NCBI GenBank assembly: GCA_023389745.1
Contig: JAEWED010000072.1
Coordinates: forward strand, 1 to 29,418
Direction of reading: 5' to 3'
Length of the DNA: 29,418 nucleotides
From: Actinomycetes bacterium
GTDB lineage: Bacteria; Actinomycetota; Acidimicrobiia; Acidimicrobiales; Microtrichaceae
The position numbers and the translations under genes were made by a program. A model generated the notes under the pieces. That model was not told where the DNA came from. It saw nothing but the letters and a program-made list of their open reading frames with translations, and did not search any database. Positions 23,239 to 29,418 of this stretch are shown here, in pieces (position 1 is the stretch's first letter; every line of letters starts with the position of its first letter).

Positions 23239-24822
23239 TCAGGCGCACCGACCGGCCGAGGCCAGGGCTGCCAGGTACGGGGCGATGGTGCGGTTGGGTG
23301 GAAACGGGTCGATGCGGGCGTGGGCGACGACGGGGCCCGGTTCGGCGAGCGCGCCGCGCAGCGCCAGGAACGTGTCGGGTCGTGCGGGATCGATGCCGAT
23401 GCCCCGAGCGCCGACGGCTCGTGCCATGGCGGCCAGATCGGGGGTGTCGAAACGGGCCAGCTCGGTCGGGTGGCCCTTGCCGTCGAGCACGTGGACCTCC
23501 TGGCCGTAGGCGCCGTCGTCGAGCACCACGACCAGCAGGTCGACCTGCTCGCGCACCGCGGTGTCGAGCTCGGAGCTGCACATCATGAAGCCGCCGTCGC
23601 CGCAGACGAGGGTGACGCGCCGGTCGCTGCCGACCGCGGCGCCGATCGCCATGCCGAGCCCCTGGCCGACGGTGCCCAGGTCGGCCGCCCACAGGAAGTC
23701 GCGCGGGTCGCGGACGTCGAGGTCGGTCGCCGCCGCCACGTTGAAGTGACCGCCGTCGATCACCACCACCGGGTCGGGCGGCAGCACCGATCGCAGCGCA
23801 CCGAGGACCGCTCCGGGGCTGCGACGCAGCGCGCAGTCCTCCGCCGGCCTCGGCTCGAGCCGCGCGGCGATGGCGTGGACGGTGGGTGCCACGTGTCCGT
23901 GCAGTCCGATCGCCGCCGGGGTGTGGCGCCCGAAGCTCGCCCAGTCGATGTCGATCTGGACCACCGTGGCGTCGGGTGCGATCAGTCGGCCGCCGTCGGT
24001 GGTGAAGCGGTTGAGCGATGCCCCCGCCGCGACGACCACGTCGGCCCGGGCCAGGCGACGGTGCGCGTCGTCGTGGCCGATGCCGCCGACCACACCGAGC
24101 TGTCGAGGGTGATCGGGCAGCAGGCCCTTGGCCAGCAGCGACGTGCCGATCGGGGCGCCGAGCACGTCGGCCAGACGGGCGATCGCCGCCGGGCCCTCGT
24201 CGTCGACGCTGCCGCGCCCGGCGAGCACGAACGGGCGCTGCGAGCCCTGCAGCACGGCGACGGCGTCCTCGACGCACGGGACCGGCAGCGGCCGGCGCGG
24301 CGAGCAGCTCCGGCCGGCGGCGCGGTGGTCGACCACCAGCGGTTCCGTCGACTGGTGCTGCACGTCGACGGGCAGGTGGACCGTGGTCGGGCCGGGTCCG
24401 GTGAGCGCCGATCGCACCGCGCCCACCGCCGTGCGAGCGTCGAGTGGACGGACCGACCACACACCGGTCGCGACGACGAGCCGCTCCTGGTCGAGGTTCT
24501 GCACGTGACCGGGGTCGTCGGTCGAGGTGTCGCCCACCAGGACGACGAGGTGGCTGCCGTTCGCCGACGCGCACGCGAGCGCGGTGATCGCGTTCGTGAG
24601 TCCCGGTCCGTGGGTCACCGACGCCACACCCGGTCGACCCGTGTGGCGGCCGTAGCCGTCGGCCATGGCGACGACCTGGTTCTCGTGCCGGCCCCGCACC
24701 ACACGGATGCCGGCGTCGGCACACGCGGCGAGCAGGTCCAGGTTGCCGTCGCCCATCAACGCGAACACGACCTCGGTCCCCGCGGCTCGCAGCTCGACCG
24801 CCAGCGCCCGGTACAGCTTCAT
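23239..24822 (-). CDS. thiamine-diphosphate-dependent enzyme (acetolactate synthase-like)
   Basis: A 527-residue ThDP enzyme with the three-domain layout of acetolactate synthase and benzoylformate decarboxylase. The N-terminal PYR domain has the catalytic Glu47 in RGRHENQVVAMADGYGR and SVTHGPGLTNAITAL. The middle domain includes RPFVLAGRGS. The C-terminal PP domain has CGDGGFMMCSSEL and ends the ThDP motif with VVVLDDGAYGQE, where many relatives have Asn. Glyoxylate carboligase is unlikely because it lacks the Glu. The ATG overlaps the stop of the DUF1989 gene (ATGA). In this operon it could decarboxylate or ligate a 2-oxo acid released after ring opening. No regulatory small subunit is nearby, arguing against branched-chain amino acid synthesis. 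Confidence 0.85.
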   Translation of the reverse strand: MKLYRALAVELRAAGTEVVFALMGDGNLDLLAACADAGIRVVRGRHENQVVAMADGYGRHTGRPGVASVTHGPGLTNAITALACASANGSHLVVLVGDTSTDDPGHVQNLDQERLVVATGVWSVRPLDARTAVGAVRSALTGPGPTTVHLPVDVQHQSTEPLVVDHRAAGRSCSPRRPLPVPCVEDAVAVLQGSQRPFVLAGRGSVDDEGPAAIARLADVLGAPIGTSLLAKGLLPDHPRQLGVVGGIGHDDAHRRLARADVVVAAGASLNRFTTDGGRLIAPDATVVQIDIDWASFGRHTPAAIGLHGHVAPTVHAIAARLEPRPAEDCALRRSPGAVLGALRSVLPPDPVVVIDGGHFNVAAATDLDVRDPRDFLWAADLGTVGQGLGMAIGAAVGSDRRVTLVCGDGGFMMCSSELDTAVREQVDLLVVVLDDGAYGQEVHVLDGKGHPTELARFDTPDLAAMARAVGARGIGIDPARPDTFLALRGALAEPGPVVAHARIDPFPPNRTIAPYLAALASAGRCA

Positions 24823-25511
24823 GGCCGGACGTCCGTGACCGAGATGTCGACGGGAGCGGTGGGCACCGCGCCCAGGTGCCAGTCGAGCGGCTCGACCGAG
24901 CCGTCGCCGTAGGGGCACAACGAGAGCACCGCGATCAGGTCGACCTCGGCGAGCAGCTCGAAGCGGTCCCCGTCGGTGGCGTCGCTGAGGGAGTTGAGGT
25001 GCGCGCCGGTGGCCGGCTCGAGCGCCGCCCGCATGAAGAGGTTCAGGTTGTCGTGGATGAGGCGCCGATCCACGCCGGCCATCTCGCAGCCCTGCCAGAG
25101 GTTGTCGTAACACGTCGACGGCATCGACGCGCCGAACAGCGCCCAGTGGTGGGGGTTGCAGTGGGCGCCGTAGCACTTGTGGTCACGCATGCCCGACGAC
25201 GACGGGGTCGGCACCAGGGTGTCGGTGACGACGGTGCCGAGTCGCCGCGACCGGGGTGGCGTCCCCCACAACGGGACCCCGACGGGCAACCTGCCGCCCT
25301 CGCGGTGCAGCTGGGTCGGCGCATGGAAGTGCTCGCTGTGGTCCTGCTCGACGAACAGGTCCAGGTCGATGATCTGCGCGGCGCCGACCATCGACAGCGT
25401 CAACAGGTGCCCGGCCGGCACCCGGCACCCGTAGCCGGTTCCCGCAGGGATCCGATCGGCGTGCACGGGATCGCGCTCCTCCGCCCGGTGGCGCAGCACG
25501 TCTAGGTCCAT
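24819..25511 (-). CDS. DUF1989 protein, canonical member (possible guanidino/ureido deiminase subunit)
   Basis: A 230-residue DUF1989 protein, known in databases as urea carboxylase-associated, or as subunits of carboxyguanidine deiminase (CgdAB) in guanidine utilisation. It keeps the putative metal/catalytic residues: GMRDHKCYGAHCNPHHW with Cys and His, then STCYDNLWQG, HDNLNLFM, and the late AEVDLIAVLSLCPYG strand. ATG 25511 overlaps the stop of the other DUF1989 gene by one base (TGATG), and the stop overlaps the TPP enzyme start. No urea or guanidine carboxylase gene lies in the window, so the usual substrate supply is missing and a different carboxylated or guanidino substrate is plausible (inference). 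Confidence 0.82.
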   Translation of the reverse strand: MDLDVLRHRAEERDPVHADRIPAGTGYGCRVPAGHLLTLSMVGAAQIIDLDLFVEQDHSEHFHAPTQLHREGGRLPVGVPLWGTPPRSRRLGTVVTDTLVPTPSSSGMRDHKCYGAHCNPHHWALFGASMPSTCYDNLWQGCEMAGVDRRLIHDNLNLFMRAALEPATGAHLNSLSDATDGDRFELLAEVDLIAVLSLCPYGDGSVEPLDWHLGAVPTAPVDISVTDVRP

Positions 25512-26323
25512 CAGAACGCCCCTTTCACGGACCGCTCGCCCGTCACGTAGGGCGCGATGTCGGGGTACGGCACGGCGTCGGTCGGCCACCCGAGCGGCGT
25601 GCACCGCGAGCGGGCGACCTGCCAGGACACCGCTGCGACGGTCCCGTCGCAGTCCGCGGCCGACCGGCCGCCGTCTCGCCAGACGCTCGGCACGAGCGCG
25701 ACCGAGACGTCGGTCTCGGCGAAGAGCACCACGCGGTCACCGGTGTCGGCCGACGACGCCAGGCGCTGCAGCCGTCCGGTCGCCGGGTCGATGAGCGTCC
25801 GCTGGAACAGCGAGATCGCGTCGCGGTGCAGGTCGGGGTCGACGCCGTCGAGCTCGCTCAACCGCCTGAAGTGCTCCCACGCGGTGATGACGCCGGGTGA
25901 TCCGCCCTCGAGCTGCCAGAACGCCGGCGTGTCCCAACCGGACAGGACCAGGTGATGGCGTCCCTCACCCCGCGACGTTGCGGGTTCGCCCAGCGTGTCG
26001 TCGACGACCGACAGCAGCGGACGGAAGACGGGCATCGTGGTCCAGAGACGGTGGCCGAGCCCGAGGAAGCAGCCCTCGATGCCCGAGGTCTCGTGCGGCC
26101 AGAGCCGATCGGCCGGGTCCGTCGTCGACCAGGCGTCGAGGTGCACGATCTGGGGTCCGTCGTCGAGCGAGACCGACAGCAGGTCACCCGCGTCGAGGCG
26201 CACCACGTTCCCGGTGGCCGGCAGCACGCGAGGCGTCGACCACGACGCGGCGCGGGTCGCATCCGCGACCGTCGAGTAGAAGGCGTCGTCGCGGGGGCGG
26301 GCGTGTGTGTACTTGTCCCCCAT
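25511..26323 (-). CDS. DUF1989 protein, divergent member lacking the Cys motif
   Basis: A 270-residue paralogue of the following DUF1989 gene. The shared framework is seen in VVRLDAGDLLSVSLDDGPQIVHLDAW, in ISLFQRTLIDPATGRLQRL, and in AETDVSVALVPSVW, which line up with the ligand-binding strands of the canonical copy. Where that copy has the Cys/His segment, this one reads VLSGWDTPAFWQLEGG, without Cys. It therefore looks like a non-catalytic partner in a heteromer, as in other DUF1989 pairs. It has about 40 extra residues. The ATG overlaps the ATPase stop (TGATG) and the stop overlaps the next start, so the pair is made together with the importer. Confidence 0.78.
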   Translation of the reverse strand: MGDKYTHARPRDDAFYSTVADATRAASWSTPRVLPATGNVVRLDAGDLLSVSLDDGPQIVHLDAWSTTDPADRLWPHETSGIEGCFLGLGHRLWTTMPVFRPLLSVVDDTLGEPATSRGEGRHHLVLSGWDTPAFWQLEGGSPGVITAWEHFRRLSELDGVDPDLHRDAISLFQRTLIDPATGRLQRLASSADTGDRVVLFAETDVSVALVPSVWRDGGRSAADCDGTVAAVSWQVARSRCTPLGWPTDAVPYPDIAPYVTGERSVKGAF

Positions 26324-27063
26324 CAGAGCATCTTCGAGGTGAAGGCCTTGGCCCGCTCGTGGATCGGGTTCTCGAAGAACGCGGCGGGCTCGGCCTCTTC
26401 GACGACCAGACCGCCGTCCATGAAGAGCACCCGGCTGGCGACCTCACGGACGAAGCCGAGCTCGTGGCTGACCACGACCATCGTCATGCCGGCCTCGGAC
26501 AGCGTCCTGATCGCGGCGAGCACCTCGTGCACGGTCTCGGCGTCGAGGGCCGAGGTCGGCTCGTCGAAGAGCATCACCTCGGGTTCCATGGCCAGCGCGC
26601 GGGCGATCGCGACCCGTTGCTGCTGCCCGCCCGAGAGCTGGTGCGGGTACGAGTCGACCTTGTGGGCGAGCCCGACCATCGCGAGGGTCCGCTCCGCGAG
26701 CTCGTCGGCGGCGTCGTGGTCCATGCCGCGGACCCGGCGGGGCGCGAGCATCACGTTCCGCTTGGCGGTGAGGTGCGGGAACAGGTGGAAACCCTGGAAC
26801 ACCATCCCCACCCGGGCGCGCAGACCGGCGAGCTGCTTGCCCCGCGCACCGGTGATCCGGTCGTCGCCGAGCTGCACGCTGCCGGAGTCCGGCTGCTCGA
26901 GCAGGTTGAGGCACCGCAGGAAGGTGCTCTTCCCACCGCCCGAGGGTCCGATGATGGCGACGACCTCGTGTGCCTCGACCTCGAGGTCGATGCCGCGCAG
27001 CACCTTGGTGTCGCCGTAGCTCTTGTGGATCCCGTACGCGGTCAGGACGAAGTCGGATGTCAT
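26323..27063 (-). CDS. polar amino acid-type ABC transporter ATP-binding protein
   Basis: A 246-residue ATPase of the GlnQ/HisP class. Walker A is GPSGGGKST, the Q-loop region VGMVFQGFHLFPHLT is typical of the class, signature LSGGQQQRVAIARAL, Walker B VMLFDEPTSALD, and H-loop VVVSHELGFV. ATG 27063 is chosen, as GAGGA lies 7 nt upstream; a GTG at 27069 is too close to that site. It couples to the two permeases encoded just upstream and is translationally joined to the DUF1989 pair downstream, tying import to catabolism. Confidence 0.94.
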   Translation of the reverse strand: MTSDFVLTAYGIHKSYGDTKVLRGIDLEVEAHEVVAIIGPSGGGKSTFLRCLNLLEQPDSGSVQLGDDRITGARGKQLAGLRARVGMVFQGFHLFPHLTAKRNVMLAPRRVRGMDHDAADELAERTLAMVGLAHKVDSYPHQLSGGQQQRVAIARALAMEPEVMLFDEPTSALDAETVHEVLAAIRTLSEAGMTMVVVSHELGFVREVASRVLFMDGGLVVEEAEPAAFFENPIHERAKAFTSKML

Positions 27064-27065
27064 GG

Positions 27066-27743
27066 TCACTTCCTCTCGAGACCTCGGCGCCGTTCCAGCG
27101 CCGAGGAGAGCACCTGCAGGGGGACGAGCAGCAGGATGTAGGTGAGCGCCACCGCGGTGTACGGGGTGGGGCTCGATGTCAGCGTGACGGCCTGCCGGGC
27201 ACGGCTGATCAGCTCGGCGTAGCCGATGAAGAAGGCCAGGCTGACGTCACGCACGAGCTGTGTGAACTGGTTGGTCAGCGGCGGGATCATCACCCGGAGC
27301 GCCTGCGGTGCGATGACGTCGAGACCGATCCGAGCGGGTCGCAGCCCGAGCGACGCGGCGGCCTCTCGCTGACCGCGGTCGACCGAGTCGAAGCCGCCCC
27401 GGTAGATCTCGCTGATGTAGCAGCCCTGGATCAGCCCGAAGGTGAGCGTGGCGGCGAGGAACTTCGAGAGCGAGTAGCCGTTGATCGGCGGCACCAGGTA
27501 GTAGACGACGACGAGCGCGACCAGCGGAGGGCACGCCCGACAGATGTCGACGACCCACACGGTGGCGCCTCGCAGCAGCGCGTTCCTGCTCCGCCGTGTG
27601 GCGTACAGCCCGAGCCCGATCATCAGCGCGACGGCGAACGCCGCGAGCACCAGTTGGATGCTGGCGGTGAGACCGAGCCACAGCAGCTGCCGTGACCGTT
27701 CGAAGGCCTCGCCGTCGAGGAAGTACTCCGCGAGCTCGTTCAC
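27066..27743 (-). CDS. polar amino acid-type ABC transporter permease (second)
   Basis: A 225-residue membrane protein of the HisM/GlnP class with about five membrane segments. It shows VVDICRACPPLVALVVVYYL (the conserved R-x-P-P-L entry motif), YISEIYRGGFDSV, and the EAA loop EAAASLGLRPARIG that docks on the ATPase. It starts at GTG 27743, overlapping the stop of the first permease (GTGA) with GGGAGGG just upstream. Family members form a heterodimeric channel with the first permease. Confidence 0.93.
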   Translation of the reverse strand: MNELAEYFLDGEAFERSRQLLWLGLTASIQLVLAAFAVALMIGLGLYATRRSRNALLRGATVWVVDICRACPPLVALVVVYYLVPPINGYSLSKFLAATLTFGLIQGCYISEIYRGGFDSVDRGQREAAASLGLRPARIGLDVIAPQALRVMIPPLTNQFTQLVRDVSLAFFIGYAELISRARQAVTLTSSPTPYTAVALTYILLLVPLQVLSSALERRRGLERK

Positions 27744-28420
27744 GATGCCCTCCCGTGCCAGATCGACACCTGACGTTCGAGCCGACGTGCCAGCCGGACG
27801 AACGGCACGAGCACGGCGACGTAGACGACGGCGACCAGCACGACCGCCGTGCCGTCGAGGGAGTTGACGGCGATGTTCTGCGCCCGGCCGAGGAGGTCGT
27901 AGACCGCCACGCCCGAGGCGATCGTGGTGTTCTGCATCAGCTGGATGCAGGAGTTGGTGAACGTCGGTGCGGCGACCGCTGCCGCCTGCGGCCCGACGAC
28001 CCGCCAGCCGATCGTCCAGGGGCGGAGCCCGAGCGAGGCGCTCGCCTCGAGCTGTCCGGAGTCGACCGCCTTCAGGGCACCCCGGAACACCTCGGAGAAG
28101 TAGACGACCTGGGTGATCGCCAGTGCGAGCACCACGCTGACGAACGCACTGAAGGTCGGGCCGACGAAGGGCAGGGCGTAGAAGATCACCAGGATCAGCA
28201 GCACGGCCGGCAGGCTGCGCGCGGCGTACACGAACCACGTGATCGGCAGCCGCAGCCACGACGGCCCGTAGGCCCTGGCGGCCGCGAGCAGGGCGGCGGG
28301 CGGGATCGACACGACCAGCGTCACGGCGAACAGCCGGAGCGTGACGAGGAAGGCCTCCCACAGCAGCTGGCGCTGCTCCCAGACGAGCTCGAGGTTGAAG
28401 TTGATGGCGAGGAGGTGCAT
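27740..28420 (-). CDS. polar amino acid-type ABC transporter permease (first)
   Basis: About 226 residues, HisQ/GlnP class, with five membrane segments. Typical blocks: YAARSLPAVLLILVIFYALP, VVYFSEVFRGALKAV, and the EAA loop EASASLGLRPWTIG. I prefer ATG 28420, which has GGTGA 5 nt upstream; GTG 28429 would add three residues and lacks a ribosome site. It is separated from the binding-protein gene by a very stable hairpin and joined to the second permease by a 4-nt overlap. Confidence 0.92.
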   Translation of the reverse strand: MHLLAINFNLELVWEQRQLLWEAFLVTLRLFAVTLVVSIPPAALLAAARAYGPSWLRLPITWFVYAARSLPAVLLILVIFYALPFVGPTFSAFVSVVLALAITQVVYFSEVFRGALKAVDSGQLEASASLGLRPWTIGWRVVGPQAAAVAAPTFTNSCIQLMQNTTIASGVAVYDLLGRAQNIAVNSLDGTAVVLVAVVYVAVLVPFVRLARRLERQVSIWHGRAS

Positions 28421-28450
28421 GGCGGTCACCGAGGTGTCATCGAGAGGAGT

Positions 28451-28485
28451 GGCGCGGCCCCCGGGCGGTGCCCGGGGGCCGCGTC
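28451..28485 (-). promoter_or_regulatory. very stable intercistronic hairpin after the binding-protein gene
   Basis: CGCGGCCCCCGGG (28453-28465) pairs perfectly with CCCGGGGGCCGCG (28471-28483) around a 5-nt loop, and can extend by two more pairs. It begins next to the binding-protein stop and has no T-tract. It probably attenuates read-through into the permease genes or protects the upstream mRNA. Confidence 0.7.
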
Positions 28486-28486
28486 G

Positions 28487-29374
28487 TCACTCGGAGCAGG
28501 TGTCCGTGGTGACTTCGGGGACGACGGCGACGACGGGGCTGTCGGCGTCGGGGGCGGTGTTGAACCAGCTGGTGTAGATGTCCGAGATCACGCCCTCGCC
28601 CTTCAGCTCGTCGAGGGTCTCGTTGAACTCGTCACGCAGCTCGTCGCCGGCACGGAAGAGCATCCCGACGGGACGCACCGTCTTCTCGATGGTGGCGCTC
28701 ACCTCGATGTCGTCCTTGTCACGGATCGAGTAGCGCATGACCGAACCCGACTGCATCGCGGCGTCGATGCGGCCCTGCTCGAGGGCCAGGATGAGCGAGG
28801 TCTGGTCGGGGAAGATCTCCTTGGTGAACGTGTTGTTCGCGTTCGCCTCGTCGGCCACGGCGTCCGCGGTGCTCCCGGCGGACTCGACCCCGAGGGTCAG
28901 TCCGTCGAGGTCCTCGAGGCTCGTGATCTCGTCGACCCGGTCGGACTTCACGGCGATCACCTGGCCGTCCTCGTAGAACGGAACGGTGAACTCACCGACG
29001 CCCTCGGTGTCGGCGACCCTCGAGCAGCGGATGAAGATGCCCGAGGCGTTCAGGCGGTACTTGTCGGCCTGGAGACCGGTGAACGCCTGGTCGAACGGCG
29101 TCTGGACGTACTCGATCGAGTAGCCGAGCCGGTCGGCGACCTTCTCGAGGACCTCGATCTCGAAGCCGGTCTCGGTGCCGTCCTCCTTCAGGAACTCCAT
29201 CGGAGCGAGGTCCAGGGTCGAGCCGACCAGCAGCGTCTTGGTCGCGGCCGTGTCGGTCGTGCCCTCGCTGGCCTCGGAGGAGTCGTCGCTGCTGCACGCT
29301 GCGGTGATCAGCGCCAGGGCCAGTACCGGGATGAGGAGTGCAGCGCTCTTCGAGCGCCGGCGGGTGGTGAACAT
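28487..29374 (-). CDS. polar amino acid-type ABC transporter substrate-binding lipoprotein
   Basis: A 295-residue SBP_bac_3 family protein. The signal peptide has an Arg-rich start (MFTTRRRSKS), a hydrophobic stretch and lipobox TAAC with lipidated Cys27, then a Ser/Asp/Thr-rich linker. The mature part begins TLLVGSTLDLAPMEF and has the ligand-clamp blocks GFEIEVLEKVADRLGY, YVQTPFDQAFTGLQADKYR and LGVESAGSTADAVA. These proteins bind small polar solutes in the cell envelope. AAAGG lies about 6 nt before the ATG. It heads the minus-strand operon; its promoter would lie at the poorly resolved right end of the window. An unusual RCSRV segment puts a Cys in the middle of the chain. The ligand is unknown. 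Confidence 0.92.
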   Translation of the reverse strand: MFTTRRRSKSAALLIPVLALALITAACSSDDSSEASEGTTDTAATKTLLVGSTLDLAPMEFLKEDGTETGFEIEVLEKVADRLGYSIEYVQTPFDQAFTGLQADKYRLNASGIFIRCSRVADTEGVGEFTVPFYEDGQVIAVKSDRVDEITSLEDLDGLTLGVESAGSTADAVADEANANNTFTKEIFPDQTSLILALEQGRIDAAMQSGSVMRYSIRDKDDIEVSATIEKTVRPVGMLFRAGDELRDEFNETLDELKGEGVISDIYTSWFNTAPDADSPVVAVVPEVTTDTCSE

Positions 29375-29389
29375 GAGGAACCTTTCGTC

Positions 29390-29418
29390 GGGGGGGGGGG
29401 GGGGTGGGGGTGGGGGGT
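29390..29418. repeat. poly-G tract at the window end
   Basis: Fifteen consecutive G (29390-29404) are followed by T, five G, T, six G and T. This is unlike the rest of the window and sits at its very end, so it is probably a sequencing or assembly artefact, though it formally matches a G-quadruplex pattern. Confidence 0.75.

Noticed and set aside
23239..24822. Glyoxylate carboligase (gcl) for an allantoin pathway
   Set aside because: Gcl lacks the catalytic Glu, while this protein has it in RHENQ; no hydroxypyruvate isomerase or tartronate semialdehyde reductase is present.
1..29418. CRISPR arrays, insertion sequences, phage genes, rRNA
   Set aside because: No regularly spaced repeats, transposase motifs, integrase motifs, terminal inverted repeats or rRNA signatures were seen on either strand.

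Overview
The window is about 29.4 kb of very GC-rich, densely packed bacterial DNA. It has many GTG starts, 1-4 nt gene overlaps, several start codons placed directly after a TANNNT -10 element (leaderless-type promoters), a mycobacterial-type dCTP deaminase and a LivM-LivG fusion. Together these suggest an actinobacterium; an Acidimicrobiia-type lineage is my guess and cannot be proven from the sequence alone. The odd length and the run of G at the right end suggest a complete draft contig that stops inside a promoter region.

Layout. (1) 1-3899, plus strand: the tail of an unidentified gene, a cyclic-nucleotide-binding-domain protein, a large membrane Fe-S oxidoreductase (NarI-like cytochrome domain, two ferredoxin clusters, CCG domains), a degenerate response-regulator receiver and a small four-helix membrane protein. 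(2) 3901-5549: dCTP deaminase on the minus strand, a tRNA-Gly(CCC), and a TrmH/SpoU-family RNA methyltransferase. (3) 5611-8156: a shortened, possibly damaged CoA-transferase/hydrolase, divergent from a regulator carrying two complete TetR units in one chain. (4) 8164-17780, minus strand: a Liv-type (branched-chain amino acid family) ABC importer in the order livK, livH, livM-G fusion, livF, followed by an acyl-CoA/acid ligase, an amidohydrolase-2 protein with an altered metal site, and two amidase-signature enzymes. Divergent from it, at 17897-20016, are an acyl-CoA dehydrogenase and a short-chain dehydrogenase. The shared promoter region carries a palindrome exactly between a -35 and a -10 box. 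(5) 20020-29374, minus strand: a second operon, with a polar-amino-acid-type ABC importer (binding protein, two permeases, ATPase), two DUF1989 proteins, a thiamine-diphosphate enzyme, a dihydroorotase/allantoinase-type cyclic amidohydrolase, a PRTase-like protein with a degenerate PRPP loop, and an M20 N-carbamoyl/allantoate-type amidohydrolase. All genes from the ATPase onward are joined by start/stop overlaps.

How they work together (inference). Region 4 looks like import of a carboxylated or amide compound, amide hydrolysis, CoA activation, dehydrogenation and a further alcohol/hydroxyacyl oxidation. Region 5 looks like import and stepwise opening of a nitrogen-rich ring or ureido/guanidino compound, releasing ammonia and CO2. 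The exact combination of enzymes in region 5 does not match any complete pathway I can name and is the best candidate for an undescribed system in this window.
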